DNA from: Marinobacter sp. 1-4A | GTDB lineage: Bacteria > Pseudomonadota > Gammaproteobacteria > Pseudomonadales > Oleiphilaceae | Length of the DNA: 64,000 nt | NCBI RefSeq assembly: GCF_016597725.1 | Contig: NZ_VCGY01000008.1 | Span: 88,999 to 152,998, forward strand | Direction: 5' to 3' | In this document: positions 1 to 12,456 of the stretch, piece after piece | How the letters are laid out: each line of letters starts with the position of its first letter | How positions within the stretch are numbered: the first letter of the stretch is position 1 | Notes under the pieces: model-generated | Seen by the model: the letters and a program-made list of their open reading frames with translations, nothing else | Databases searched by the model: none | What the model was told of the DNA's origin: nothing | Program-made: the position numbers and the translations under genes

Positions 1-987
1 ATTGCTGAGTTGGCTCCCGTTCGCCTAGATATAGTGCAAGTAAACTATGCCAAGGCTGCTGATATCGTAGCGCTGATCGAGGCCGACAAGGAGCTGATTT
101 CCGATCGCGGTTTCGTTTCCTCCGATTTGCGTACCAACACGATCAGTGTGCGCGAGACAACGGGCAAACTGGAAGAAATCCGCCGCCTCGTATCCACCTG
201 GGACGTTCCTGTACGACAGGTTTCAATCGAAGCTCGTATCGTGCGTGCTCAGAACAATGTATCTGAAAGCCTTGGTGTTCGTTGGGGTGGTGCGGCATAC
301 AACGTGAGTGGAAATAACATCGTTTCCGTAGGCGGTTCTCTTGGGACGGTCGGTGAAGCGAGAGACGCTGCCGCTGGTGGCTCTGCGGGCATTTCTTTCC
401 CGGGAGCGCTCGCAGTGGATCTCGGCGTTAGCGATGAAGGCGCATCCTCGTTTGCCATTGGTTTTGGCAGCGATGATTTCTTGGTAGATCTTGAGCTATC
501 TGCGCTTGAGAGTGACGGCAAGGCCGAGATTGTGTCTCAGCCCCGTGTAGTGACAGCTGATCGCCAGACTGCTTCAATCAAATCGGGTCAGGAAATTCCT
601 TATCAGGAAGCTGCAAGCAGCGGTGCGACTAGCGTATCTTTTAAGGAGGCTGTGCTATCGCTTGAAGTGACGCCGCAGATAACGCCAGATGACAAGATTA
701 TTATGGATCTTGTGGTAAATCAGGACTCTCGTGGTGAGGAGACGACTGCCGGACCTGCTATCAATACCAATTCTGTAACGACACAGGTGCTGGTGGCGAA
801 TGGTGAAACCGTTGTGCTGGGTGGTATTTTTGAGTCTACCAATATAACTCAGACTACTAAGACTCCGTTTCTTGGCGATATTCCCTATCTGGGACGCCTG
901 TTTAAGCGCTCTGAGGTCGTGGAGCTTCGCAGTGAGCTATTGATCTTCATCACACCGAAGATCATTAAGAACGACCTGATCCAGTAG
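1..987 (+). CDS. pilQ: Type IV pilus secretin PilQ, 3' part
   Basis: PilQ forms the outer-membrane ring through which type IV pili leave the cell. The reading frame is open from base 1, so the gene starts before the window; 328 residues of the C-terminal part are seen. It begins in an N-domain (VDIVQ-like strand pattern with VQVNYAKAADI, then ISVRETTGKLEEIRRLV) and runs into the secretin barrel, with the conserved stretches VTPQITPDDKI, VVLGGIFE and FLGDIPYLGRLFK near the end. The TTG at 10 is not a start, as the frame continues upstream. aroK and aroB follow, as in Pseudomonas pilMNOPQ-aroKB. A strong terminator lies just downstream, so the pil operon probably ends here. Confidence 0.95.
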   Translation: MAELAPVRLDIVQVNYAKAADIVALIEADKELISDRGFVSSDLRTNTISVRETTGKLEEIRRLVSTWDVPVRQVSIEARIVRAQNNVSESLGVRWGGAAYNVSGNNIVSVGGSLGTVGEARDAAAGGSAGISFPGALAVDLGVSDEGASSFAIGFGSDDFLVDLELSALESDGKAEIVSQPRVVTADRQTASIKSGQEIPYQEAASSGATSVSFKEAVLSLEVTPQITPDDKIIMDLVVNQDSRGEETTAGPAINTNSVTTQVLVANGETVVLGGIFESTNITQTTKTPFLGDIPYLGRLFKRSEVVELRSELLIFITPKIIKNDLIQ

Positions 988-998
988 TAGGTGTCAGG

Positions 999-1032
999 AA
1001 AAAAGCCGCCGCGATTAACCGGCGGCTTTTTT
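999..1032 (+). terminator. Rho-independent terminator after pilQ
   Basis: Perfect 12-bp stem, AAAAAAGCCGCC at 999-1010 pairing with GGCGGCTTTTTT at 1021-1032, with a 10-nt loop. The T-run is part of the stem, so it could also stop transcription from the other side. It separates pilQ from aroK. Confidence 0.9.
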
Positions 1033-1125
1033 GTGTCTGTATCGTTTGTTGTATCAACGCTGAAGCTTATGCAATCTTCGGCCCTGTGATATTCTCACCC
1101 GCCTGAATACTATTGAGCGGAAGTT

Positions 1126-1692
1126 ATGTCTTTGCCCAAACGCGTAGTTCTGGTTGGCCCCATGGGCGCAGGTAAAAGTACGATTGGTCGGATGCTTGCC
1201 CGGGAGTTGGGGTATAGGTTTCTGGATTCTGACCGGATCATTGAAGAGCGTTGTGGTGCAAACATTCCCTGGATATTCGACGTAGAGGGCGAGGAAGGGT
1301 TCCGGCAGCGTGAAACAGCGATGTTGGACGAGCTGTCCACTGAGCCTGAAACTGTTTTGGCAACCGGTGGTGGCGCGGTCATGCGTACTGAAAATCACGC
1401 GCTTTTAAAGAAACATTCGGTGGTCGTTTACCTGAGAACATCCATAGAGCAGCAGGTAGAGCGTACCCGGAAAGACCGGAACCGCCCCCTGCTCCAGAAC
1501 GATGACCCAGAAGGCGTCTTACGGCGGCTGTTTGCCGTTCGAGATCCCCTGTATACCGAGCTTGCCGATATTATCATGCATACAGACCGCAAGAGCCCAC
1601 GACTTGTAGTGCGCCAACTGGTTAATCGCATAAACCCCAAAACACCGAGACAACAAAGACAAGTACGAAAGGACGGGCGCAACCATGTATAA
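1126..1692 (+). CDS. aroK: Shikimate kinase
   Basis: Phosphorylates shikimate at the 3-hydroxyl with ATP, the fifth step of chorismate synthesis. The 188-residue protein has the P-loop GPMGAGKST at 11-19, the shikimate-binding pair D34/D36 in LDSD, R60 in GFRQRE, the GGG motif at 81-83 and a lid with RNRPLL. The ATG at 1126 fits the normal AroK N-terminus. The last 15 or so residues (from [10 protein letters not shown]) are a basic tail that adds slightly to the usual length. It overlaps aroB by 8 bases, which implies translational coupling. Confidence 0.96.
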   Translation: MSLPKRVVLVGPMGAGKSTIGRMLARELGYRFLDSDRIIEERCGANIPWIFDVEGEEGFRQRETAMLDELSTEPETVLATGGGAVMRTENHALLKKHSVVVYLRTSIEQQVERTRKDRNRPLLQNDDPEGVLRRLFAVRDPLYTELADIIMHTDRKSPRLVVRQLVNRINPKTPRQQRQVRKDGRNHV

Positions 1693-2782
1693 ACTGCTTC
1701 ACACACTCCAGGTTGAGTTGGGCGAGCGCAGTTACCCCATTGTGATCGGCGAGGGTGTGCTCGGTGAATATGAGCTCTCAAATTACGTTCGCGGCTCACA
1801 GGTAATGATTGTGACCAACGATGTGGTTGCGCCATTGTATCTGGAGCAAGCAAAAGCTTGCTTTCCCGACAAGACGGTTGATGTAGTCGTACTCCCCGAC
1901 GGCGAAAAGCACAAGGATTGGCAAACACTGAACCTGATTTTTGATGCTTTGCTGGAGAAACAGCATACCCGAAAATCCACTCTCGTTGCTTTGGGCGGGG
2001 GTGTTGTTGGCGATATGACGGGGTTTGCTGCTGCTTCCTACCAGCGTGGCGTGCCGTTCATACAAATTCCGACGACGCTTTTGTCACAAGTTGACTCGTC
2101 TGTGGGCGGAAAAACCGGCATTAACCACCCGCTCGGGAAAAACATGGTTGGCGCCTTCCATCAGCCAGAAGCCGTTTTAATTGATACGAATACGCTTCAC
2201 AGTTTGCCACCGAGAGAGATATCTGCGGGGCTCGCAGAGGTCATCAAGTACGGCTTGATTCGTGATACAGCTTTTCTTGATTGGCTGGAACAGGCAATGG
2301 ATAAACTTGTGGGTTTTGATAGCGAAGCCTTGGCTGAAGCCATATTCCGTTCGTGCGCCTGCAAGGCAGATGTTGTCGCTCAAGATGAGAAGGAAAACGG
2401 GCTCAGGGCAACGCTGAACCTGGGGCATACATTTGGCCACGCTATCGAAACCTTCGCTGGTTATGGCAACTGGCTTCATGGAGAGGCCGTTGGTACCGGG
2501 ATGATGATGGCGGCCGATTTGTCCGCTCGGGAAGGCTGGATAAGTTCGGCCGATTACGACCGTATCCTGCACATTATTCGCAAGGCCAACTTGCCAGAGT
2601 CGCCTCCGGCTAACATGACACCTGCGGATTTTATGAGCCTGATGGCTGTCGACAAGAAGAATGTCGATGGCTTGCTAAGGCTTGTGTTGCTTCGGGCCGT
2701 GGGTAAAGCAGAAGTAACATCCCGAGCAACTGAGGAAAATCTCTCGGCAACGCTCAGCGCATTTTGCCACCAGAAAACCTGA
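1685..2782 (+). CDS. aroB: 3-dehydroquinate synthase
   Basis: Converts DAHP to 3-dehydroquinate, the second step of the shikimate pathway, using NAD and a divalent metal. The 365-residue length is normal. The NAD-binding loop [11 protein letters not shown], the stretch [18 protein letters not shown], and the metal-ligand motifs [11 protein letters not shown] and HGEAVGTGM are all present. It starts inside the end of aroK (ATG at 1685) and ends 35 bases before the AAA/SPOR gene, so aroK-aroB-damX-like is probably one transcript. Confidence 0.97.
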   Translation: MYKLLHTLQVELGERSYPIVIGEGVLGEYELSNYVRGSQVMIVTNDVVAPLYLEQAKACFPDKTVDVVVLPDGEKHKDWQTLNLIFDALLEKQHTRKSTLVALGGGVVGDMTGFAAASYQRGVPFIQIPTTLLSQVDSSVGGKTGINHPLGKNMVGAFHQPEAVLIDTNTLHSLPPREISAGLAEVIKYGLIRDTAFLDWLEQAMDKLVGFDSEALAEAIFRSCACKADVVAQDEKENGLRATLNLGHTFGHAIETFAGYGNWLHGEAVGTGMMMAADLSAREGWISSADYDRILHIIRKANLPESPPANMTPADFMSLMAVDKKNVDGLLRLVLLRAVGKAEVTSRATEENLSATLSAFCHQKT

Positions 2783-2817
2783 GCAGGACGTGCAACATTG
2801 AACGGCAAGGATCTTTT

Positions 2818-4272
<1,455 letters not shown>

Positions 4273-4362
4273 CTTGGCAAAAACCTAACCCAACCTCTTG
4301 TTTCGCCACAGGAAATGACTTTGGTTTACAGAACCCTTCCCAGCAGCAGATATAAAATTTTG

Positions 4363-4391
4363 TTGAGTACGTATTAGTACGTGTGTAGAAT
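4363..4391 (+). promoter_or_regulatory. Putative sigma-70 promoter of gltB with repeats in the spacer
   Basis: TTGAGT at 4363-4368 and TAGAAT at 4386-4391 are 17 bases apart, about 94 bases before the gltB start. The spacer and -35 edge hold two GTACGT units at 4367-4372 and 4377-4382, spaced exactly 10 bases apart. They could be a regulator site, but no specific regulator is recognised. Confidence 0.6.
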
Positions 4392-4484
4392 CACTGCCCC
4401 ATTTTTTTAACGTCGGTTGATTTCTTGCACTGTTTTGGTGCGCAAGTCGCTGATTAAGATGCATTTCTATGCAAGAGGGCGCTT

Positions 4485-7400
4485 ATGAGAGAAGGTCTGT
4501 ATCACCCCGACGAATTCAAGGACAACTGCGGCTTTGGGTTGATTGCCCACATGAAAGGCGAGGTTAGCCACAAGCTGTTGCAAACGGCTATCGAGTCACT
4601 TACTTGCATGACTCACCGAGGTGGTATCGCCGCAGATGGCAAAACCGGTGATGGTTGCGGTTTGCTTATCCAAAGCCCTGTTGCGTTCCTGAAAAAAGCG
4701 GCTAAATCTGCGTTTGGCAAAGAGCCAGAAAGCTTGTTTGCCGTGGGTCAGGTGTTCCTGAACCCGGATTCGGCTAAAGCTGCCAAAGGCCGGGCGACAG
4801 TTGAAAAGCGGTTGGTAGAGCAGGGTCTAGAAGTCATGGGTTGGCGTGAAGTGCCGGTTGACGACAGTTGCCTCGGACCAATGGCTTTGGATTGCATGCC
4901 TCGTATCGAGCAGGTGTATGTACTGCCGGCCGCTAAGTCAGAGCAAGAGTTTGCCATCAGCCTATTTATCGGGCGTCGCCATGCCGAGCGGGATATGGCG
5001 GACGATTCAGAGTTCTATATCTGCAGCCTTTCCCATCGAACACTTGCGTACAAAGGTCTCATGATGCCAGCGGATCTGGCTAACTTTTATCAGGATTTGG
5101 GCGATCCTGATTTTGCCACCGCGATTTGCGTGTTTCACCAGCGTTTCTCCACTAACACTATGCCTCGCTGGCCTCTGGCCCAGCCATTTCGCTATCTGGC
5201 TCATAACGGCGAAATCAATACCATTGATGGCAATCGCAATTGGGCGATTGCTCGAGCCGCAAAATTTAGCTCCCCAAACTTGCCGGATTTGCAAACGCTA
5301 CAGCCGCTCGTGAATCTGGCCGGATCTGACTCATCAAGCATGGACAATATGCTTGAAGTTCTTCTGGCAGGTGGCGTTGATCTATTCCGTGCGGCGCGCA
5401 TGATGATTCCGCCAGCCTGGCAAAATGTCGATACGATGGATTCTGAGCTCCGGGCGTTTTACGAATACAACTCCATGCATATGGAACCCTGGGACGGTCC
5501 AGCTGGCCTCGTTATGTCGGATGGCCGTTACGCTGTCTGTATGCTTGATCGTAACGGGTTGCGGCCAGCTCGCTGGGTAATTACCAAAGATGATTTCATC
5601 ACCTTGGCGTCGGAGATTGGTACCTACGGCTACCAGCCAGCGGATGTGGTCGCTAAAGGCCGCGTGGGGCCTGGGCAAATGCTGGCTATTGATACAGAAA
5701 CCGGCGAGGTGTTGCACACCCGTGATATTGACCAACGTCTCAAGACCGCAAAGCCCTATAGGCAGTGGCTGCGTGAAAATGCGCTGAGAGTGGAAACCAC
5801 GTTTAATCAAGAGACGCCTGAATTCCGGCTGATGGATGCCGATGAACTGCTGGTGCACCAGAAAATGTTTATGGTGTCCTATGAGGAGCGTGACCAGATC
5901 CTGCGCCCTCTTGCTGAAAATGCTCAGGAAGCGGTTGGGTCCATGGGCGACGACACGCCAATGGCCGTCTTATCGAGCAAGGTTCGCCATGTGGCTGACT
6001 ATTTCCGGCAAAAGTTTGCTCAGGTAACCAACCCGCCAATTGACCCGCTGCGCGAAGCCATAGTGATGTCGCTGGAAACCTGCTTGGGTGCGGAGCGGAA
6101 TGTATTTGATGAAACCGCCGAGCATGCTGATCGGATTATTCTGACAACGCCCGTACTGTCGCCCGCAAAGTTTCTCCGGTTAGAGGGCACCAAGCGACCG
6201 GGATTTGCCGAGGTGATCATCTCTTTAGGCTATTCGCCAGAGTTCGGGCTTGAACAAGCTATTCGGCGAGTGTGTGAGGAGGCAGCCCAAGCCGTCCGTG
6301 ACGGCAAGGTTCTCCTGATTCTTTCGGACAAGAATCTAAAACAGGGTGAGTTGCCTGTTAGCTCGCTGATGGCAACCGGGGCGGTTCATCATCATTTGGT
6401 GGCTCAGGGTTTGCGTTGCGACTCCAATATTATTGTGGAAACCGGTTGGGCACGCGACCCCCACCACTTTGCTGTGCTGTTTGGCTTTGGCGCAACGGCG
6501 GTTTACCCGTATCTGGCGTATCAGGTGATGAACGACCTGATACGAACCGGCGAACTGCTGATGGATCCAATCGAAGCGAAGAACAACTATCGCAAGGGCA
6601 TAAACAAAGGCCTGTTAAAGATTATGTCCAAGATGGGTATTTCTACCATCGCTTCATATCGAGGAGCCCAGCTTTTCGAAGCTATAGGTATGGCGGATGA
6701 TGTTGTTGATCTCTGCTTCAAAGGCGTGCCCAGCCGAGTTCAGGGTGCGAGCTTTATCGATTTTCAGCAGGACCAAGAGCAACTAGCGGCTACGGCGTGG
6801 AAACCGCGTAAGCCCATTACCCCGGGTGGTCTCCTGAAGTACATCCATGGCCAGGAATATCATGCGTTTAACCCAGACGTAGTCGGCAAACTGCAGGATG
6901 CAGTCAGCACCGGGGATTACGGGCACTACAAAGAATACGCGGCGCTGGTTAGTGAGCGGCCTGTTGCGACTATCAGGGATTTGCTTGGGTTCCGTGAGGG
7001 TATTGAAGCCATCGAGCTTTCCGAGGTTGAGCCGGTTGAGAGCATCTTTCCCCGGTTTGACTCTGCGGCTATGTCTCTAGGCGCCCTATCGCCGGAAGCT
7101 CACGAGGCGCTGGCGGTGGCCATGAATACTCTTGGCGGGCGCTCCAATTCTGGTGAGGGTGGTGAAGACCCTGCTCGCTATGGCACGGAAAAGCGATCCA
7201 AAATCAAACAGGTCGCTTCCGGCCGCTTTGGTGTAACCGCAGAGTACCTGCGTAGCGCCGATGTTATGCAGATTAAGGTGGCTCAAGGAGCCAAGCCTGG
7301 CGAAGGCGGGCAGTTGCCCGGCGGCAAGGTGAACCAGCTGATCGCGCGTCTGCGCTACTCGGTGCCGGGCGTTACCTTGATATCGCCACCGCCGCACCAT

Positions 7401-8933
7401 GATATTTATTCGATAGAAGACTTGGCACAGCTGATATTTGATCTCAAGCAGGTGAATCCGCAGGCACTGGTGTCGGTCAAACTGGTCTCCGAGCCCGGCG
7501 TCGGCACTATTGCGGCAGGTGTAGCTAAGGCTTATGCCGATCTGATTACTGTCTCCGGCTACGACGGAGGTACGGCGGCAAGCCCGCTAGCTTCAATACG
7601 CTACGCTGGCTCGCCTTGGGAGTTGGGATTAACAGAAACCCAGCAAGCGCTGAGAGCTAATGACTTGCGAGGGAAAATCCGTTTGCAAACGGATGGAGGT
7701 ATTAAAACTGGCTTAGATGTAGTGAAGGCGGCCATTCTTGGTGCTGAAAGTTTCGGGTTCGGCACTACCCCCATGGTGGCGCTGGGCTGCAAGTTCCTTC
7801 GTATCTGTCACCTGAACAATTGCGCAACCGGCGTTGCCACCCAGAATGAGCATCTCCGTGAGGAGCACTTCAAAGGCACGGTGGACATGGCTATGAACTT
7901 CTTCCGTTTTGTGGCGGAAGAAACCCGCGAGTGGATGGCAAAGTTGGGAGTGCGCACGTTAGAAGAGTTGGTCGGGCGTGTTGACCTTCTTGTGCGTCTG
8001 CCGGGCGACACCGAGCGGCAGAAAAAGTTGGATCTAACACGGCTAGTGTCCAACGACCATATTCCCGAGGAAAAACCCCAAACGTGTCAAGTTGAGCGCA
8101 ACCTGCCTTTCGACCAAGGCTTACTGGCGGAAGAAATGCTTAAGGCCATAGCGCCTGCGATTGAAGGCAAAACCGGAGGCGCGTGGAGTTACCGCGTCAC
8201 CAACTGTGATCGCTCAATTGGTGCCCGTATTTCAGGTGAAATTGCAGCGAAGCATGGAAACCAAGGCATGGCCGATGCACCCATAACACTGGATCTCGTG
8301 GGTACTGCTGGTCAGAGCTTTGGTGTCTGGAACGTTGGTGGGCTTAACCTCATTCTTGAAGGTGACGCCAACGACTATGTTGGCAAAGGCATGACCGGCG
8401 GCAAGCTGGTGGTAAAACCGCCCCGTGGTAGTGCTTTCGAATCCCAGAACACAGCCATTGTTGGTAACACCTGCTTGTACGGAGCTACGGGCGGTAAGCT
8501 GTTTGCCGCTGGCACAGCCGGAGAGCGTTTCGCTGTCCGTAACTCTGGCGCCCATGCCGTGGTTGAAGGTGCAGGCGATCACTGCTGTGAATATATGACT
8601 GGCGGTCTGGTGACGGTACTAGGCTCTACTGGTGCCAATTTTGGTGCAGGTATGACCGGCGGGTTCGCGTATGTGCTTGATATGGACAACACGTTTGTCG
8701 ATAAATACAACCACGAACTGGTGGAGATTCAGCGTATTTCCCGCGAGGACATGGAGGCTTACCGCAACCATCTGCGCAGCGTGATTCGCGAGCATATCTC
8801 GGAAACCGGCAGTGCCTGGGCTGAGCACATTCTTGAAGATTTCGACGACTACATCGGCCGCTTTTGGCTGGTGAAACCCAAAGCTGCGAATTTGCGCAGC
8901 CTTCTGGCAAGTACCCGTGCGCGTCCTGAGTAA
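4485..8933 (+). CDS. gltB: Glutamate synthase (NADPH) large subunit
   Basis: Makes glutamate from glutamine and 2-oxoglutarate together with GltD, the main ammonia-assimilation route at low ammonium. The 1482-residue length is typical. A short propeptide ends before Cys15 (DNCGFG), the expected N-terminal nucleophile of the class II amidotransferase domain (15 to about 430). A central domain follows, then the FMN-binding synthase barrel with the Fe-S cluster cysteines in [12 protein letters not shown], and a C-terminal GXGXG beta-helix ([28 protein letters not shown]). The ATG at 4485 gives the family-standard N-terminus [11 protein letters not shown]. It is followed by gltD after 90 bases. 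Confidence 0.98.
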   Translation: MREGLYHPDEFKDNCGFGLIAHMKGEVSHKLLQTAIESLTCMTHRGGIAADGKTGDGCGLLIQSPVAFLKKAAKSAFGKEPESLFAVGQVFLNPDSAKAAKGRATVEKRLVEQGLEVMGWREVPVDDSCLGPMALDCMPRIEQVYVLPAAKSEQEFAISLFIGRRHAERDMADDSEFYICSLSHRTLAYKGLMMPADLANFYQDLGDPDFATAICVFHQRFSTNTMPRWPLAQPFRYLAHNGEINTIDGNRNWAIARAAKFSSPNLPDLQTLQPLVNLAGSDSSSMDNMLEVLLAGGVDLFRAARMMIPPAWQNVDTMDSELRAFYEYNSMHMEPWDGPAGLVMSDGRYAVCMLDRNGLRPARWVITKDDFITLASEIGTYGYQPADVVAKGRVGPGQMLAIDTETGEVLHTRDIDQRLKTAKPYRQWLRENALRVETTFNQETPEFRLMDADELLVHQKMFMVSYEERDQILRPLAENAQEAVGSMGDDTPMAVLSSKVRHVADYFRQKFAQVTNPPIDPLREAIVMSLETCLGAERNVFDETAEHADRIILTTPVLSPAKFLRLEGTKRPGFAEVIISLGYSPEFGLEQAIRRVCEEAAQAVRDGKVLLILSDKNLKQGELPVSSLMATGAVHHHLVAQGLRCDSNIIVETGWARDPHHFAVLFGFGATAVYPYLAYQVMNDLIRTGELLMDPIEAKNNYRKGINKGLLKIMSKMGISTIASYRGAQLFEAIGMADDVVDLCFKGVPSRVQGASFIDFQQDQEQLAATAWKPRKPITPGGLLKYIHGQEYHAFNPDVVGKLQDAVSTGDYGHYKEYAALVSERPVATIRDLLGFREGIEAIELSEVEPVESIFPRFDSAAMSLGALSPEAHEALAVAMNTLGGRSNSGEGGEDPARYGTEKRSKIKQVASGRFGVTAEYLRSADVMQIKVAQGAKPGEGGQLPGGKVNQLIARLRYSVPGVTLISPPPHHDIYSIEDLAQLIFDLKQVNPQALVSVKLVSEPGVGTIAAGVAKAYADLITVSGYDGGTAASPLASIRYAGSPWELGLTETQQALRANDLRGKIRLQTDGGIKTGLDVVKAAILGAESFGFGTTPMVALGCKFLRICHLNNCATGVATQNEHLREEHFKGTVDMAMNFFRFVAEETREWMAKLGVRTLEELVGRVDLLVRLPGDTERQKKLDLTRLVSNDHIPEEKPQTCQVERNLPFDQGLLAEEMLKAIAPAIEGKTGGAWSYRVTNCDRSIGARISGEIAAKHGNQGMADAPITLDLVGTAGQSFGVWNVGGLNLILEGDANDYVGKGMTGGKLVVKPPRGSAFESQNTAIVGNTCLYGATGGKLFAAGTAGERFAVRNSGAHAVVEGAGDHCCEYMTGGLVTVLGSTGANFGAGMTGGFAYVLDMDNTFVDKYNHELVEIQRISREDMEAYRNHLRSVIREHISETGSAWAEHILEDFDDYIGRFWLVKPKAANLRSLLASTRARPE

Positions 8934-8970
8934 GGTCAGTGCATTGAGTCTGTTTCCTTGTAAGGGTTTA

Positions 8971-8992
8971 GGGCTGCTCAGATCAGCAGCCC
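8971..8992 (+). other. Hairpin between gltB and gltD
   Basis: GGGCTGCT (8971-8978) and AGCAGCCC (8985-8992) form a perfect 8-bp stem with a 6-nt loop. There is no good T-run, so it is more likely a processing or mRNA-stability element inside the operon than a full terminator. Confidence 0.55.
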
Positions 8993-9005
8993 TTGTCGAT
9001 ATTGA

Positions 9006-10442
<1,437 letters not shown>

Positions 10443-10464
10443 CAAACGCTTTGATTCGGATCAG

Positions 10465-10500
10465 AAGGCCAGCTTAGTAAGGGTAAGCTGGCCTTTTTTA
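10465..10500 (+). terminator. Rho-independent terminator after gltD
   Basis: AAGGCCAGCTTA (10465-10476) pairs perfectly with TAAGCTGGCCTT (10484-10495), 12 bp with a 7-nt loop, followed by a run of T. It ends the gltBD operon before hemE. Confidence 0.93.
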
Positions 10501-10570
10501 TTATGGCAAACGGGGTATCATTGCTCTCGTTCCGTTTAGACCACTTGAAAGAGACAACGTTGGGATCCTT

Positions 10571-11635
10571 ATGACCGAGTTGAAGAATGACCGCTTCCTG
10601 CGCGCCCTGATGCGCCAGCCTGTTGATCGTACCCCGGTATGGATGATGCGCCAGGCCGGCCGTTATTTGCCCGAGTATCGCGCTACCCGGGAAAAAGCGG
10701 GTGACTTCCTCAGCTTGTGCAAGAACACGCCTTTGGCGTGTGAGGTGACTCTCCAGCCGCTTGAGCGTTTCCCGCTGGATGCCGCTATTCTGTTCTCTGA
10801 TATTCTCACCATTCCCGATGCTCTGGGCTTAGGGTTGTATTTTGAAGCCGGCGAAGGCCCCAAGTTCAAGCACACCATACGCTCCCAAGCGGATGTGGAT
10901 GCAATGCCGAAGATCGAGGCAGAAACCGACCTTGATTACGTGATGAATGCTGTTTCCACCATCCGGGGCGCGCTCAATGGCCGCGTTCCCTTGATCGGCT
11001 TCTCGGGTAGCCCCTGGACGCTGGCGACCTATATGGTTGAAGGCGGCTCCTCCAAAGATTTCCGCGAAGCCAAAAAACTCATGTACGGCCAGCCAGAAGT
11101 CATGCATCAACTGCTGGACCTTCTTGCAGACGCCGTTATCGATTACCTCAACGGCCAGATTAAGGCCGGTGCTCAAGCCGTTCAGATTTTTGATACTTGG
11201 GGCGGCATGCTCAGCGGCTGGGCGTACGAGGAGTTCTCTCTGCGTTACATGAAGAAGATTGTCGATAACCTGATTCGCGAAAACGATGGGCGCTATGTGC
11301 CGGCAATCCTGTTCACCAAAAACGGTGGCCAGTGGCTTGAGTCCATTGCCGACTCTGGCGCTGATGCTGTAGGCCTAGATTGGACCACGGATATCGGCGA
11401 GGCCCGTTCCCGCATCGGCGACCGCGTGGCACTGCAGGGCAACATGGATCCCACCATGCTCTACGCACCCAAGGCGCGGATTCGTGAAGAAGTGGCTGAT
11501 ATATTGCGTCGCTACGGCGCGGGTCCTGGCCATATATTCAATCTGGGCCACGGCATTACCCCGGATGTTGATCCTGAGCACGCCAAAGCCTTCATCGAGG
11601 CAGTTGTTGAATTGAGTCCGGAGTATCATCGCTAG
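10571..11635 (+). CDS. hemE: Uroporphyrinogen decarboxylase
   Basis: Cytoplasmic enzyme that removes four carboxyl groups from uroporphyrinogen III to give coproporphyrinogen III in haem synthesis; it needs no cofactor. The 354-residue length is normal. The signature [16 protein letters not shown] is at the N-terminus with its conserved arginines, and [16 protein letters not shown] follows. LQGNMDP and [14 protein letters not shown] mark the C-terminal part of the barrel. It lies between the gltD terminator and a hairpin repeat, so it is probably transcribed alone. Confidence 0.98.
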   Translation: MTELKNDRFLRALMRQPVDRTPVWMMRQAGRYLPEYRATREKAGDFLSLCKNTPLACEVTLQPLERFPLDAAILFSDILTIPDALGLGLYFEAGEGPKFKHTIRSQADVDAMPKIEAETDLDYVMNAVSTIRGALNGRVPLIGFSGSPWTLATYMVEGGSSKDFREAKKLMYGQPEVMHQLLDLLADAVIDYLNGQIKAGAQAVQIFDTWGGMLSGWAYEEFSLRYMKKIVDNLIRENDGRYVPAILFTKNGGQWLESIADSGADAVGLDWTTDIGEARSRIGDRVALQGNMDPTMLYAPKARIREEVADILRRYGAGPGHIFNLGHGITPDVDPEHAKAFIEAVVELSPEYHR

Positions 11636-11680
11636 TATTTACTATCCCCGTTCACGGGCCTGCGGGCTCAGTGGGCGGGT

Positions 11681-11777
11681 GTTGAGCCGCCGGTCCCAAA
11701 AACCGCTCCAAGCACATCCATGTGGCTTGTCTCCGGCCGTCCTTGGTCTACGACATTTTTGGAACCGGTGGCTCAAC
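11681..11777 (+). repeat. Cloverleaf-like intergenic repeat, class 1 copy A
   Basis: Outer arms 11681-11702 and 11756-11777 are complementary at 20 of 22 positions. The 53-base core (11703-11755) holds two small hairpins, CACA-TCCA-TGTG and GGCCG-TCCT-TGGTC. The core is close to identical to the reverse complement of the element at 12315-12424, but the outer part of the arms differs in sequence while staying self-complementary. It lies between hemE and the PilZ gene. Confidence 0.9.
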
Positions 11778-11899
11778 TCTCGCATTGATCCTCTCAGCGC
11801 GCCTTCTGACAGTTTTCCTTGAGTAGAACTCTTCTGGATTGGCAACTCCCCGCAGTCTATAGTCATGGCAGATGACATTGAAAACAAAGGAGCAGTCCC

Positions 11900-12271
11900 T
11901 TGCCCGCCTCTAAATCTGCAGAAAAACGAAAGTTCCACCGAATAAGCTTTGATGCGCCTTGCGAATTGCATGCGATTGAAAGCGTGTGGACAACAGAGGT
12001 TCTGGACATTTCCCTGAAAGGCGTTTTGGTTAAACGGCCAGAAGGGTGGGATGTGCCGTTAAACCAACCCTGTGAGGTGGTTATCCATCTTGATGGGGAA
12101 CAGGTAGGGATTGTTATGGCGGTTGAGTTAAAGCACATTGAATCTCAACGACTTGGCTTTAAGTGCCAGTACATAGACCTGGAAAGCGCGACGCACCTGA
12201 AGCGCCTTGTTGAGTTGAATCTTGGCGATCAGGTTCTTCTTGAGCGAGAATTTACCCGGCTTATTGATTAG
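11900..12271 (+). CDS. PilZ-domain protein
   Basis: A 123-residue protein that is probably a c-di-GMP receptor. The N-terminal basic motif EKRKFHRISF and the downstream LDISLKGVLVKRP resemble the RxxxR and D/NxSxxG signatures of PilZ domains, and the size fits a single domain. The start is TTG at 11900, preceded by a near-perfect AAAGGAG at 11886-11892 with seven bases of spacing; no ATG lies nearby in frame. The target process cannot be told from sequence. The gene stands alone, bracketed by inverted copies of the same hairpin repeat, and faces radA. Confidence 0.8.
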   Translation: MPASKSAEKRKFHRISFDAPCELHAIESVWTTEVLDISLKGVLVKRPEGWDVPLNQPCEVVIHLDGEQVGIVMAVELKHIESQRLGFKCQYIDLESATHLKRLVELNLGDQVLLEREFTRLID

Positions 12272-12314
12272 TCGGTTTTAGATTTTTGCTAGCAGGCGAA
12301 TCACGAAATATGCA

Positions 12315-12424
12315 GGCGGAAGCGGGGAAACCTTTCCAAAAATGTCGTAGGCCAAGGATGGCCGGAGACAAGTGCACATGGATGTGCTTGTAGCGGTTTT
12401 TGGAAAGGTTTCCCCGCTTCTGCC
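12315..12424 (-). repeat. Cloverleaf-like intergenic repeat, class 1 copy B
   Basis: Outer arms 12315-12342 and 12397-12424 pair at 27 of 28 positions, the exception being a possible G-T pair. The 54-base core (12343-12396) contains GGCCA-AGGA-TGGCC and GCACA-TGGA-TGTGC hairpins on the plus strand. It is inverted relative to copy A and sits between the convergent PilZ gene and radA, where the T-rich inner arm ends could also help end transcription from both sides. Confidence 0.92.
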
Positions 12425-12456
12425 GGACTGCCAAGGCCGACAGTGGGGGCTCAAAC

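Noticed and set aside
11681..12424. Composite transposon carrying the PilZ gene
   Set aside because: The repeats lack a transposase and target-site duplications could not be shown; only an inverted repeat pair is supported.
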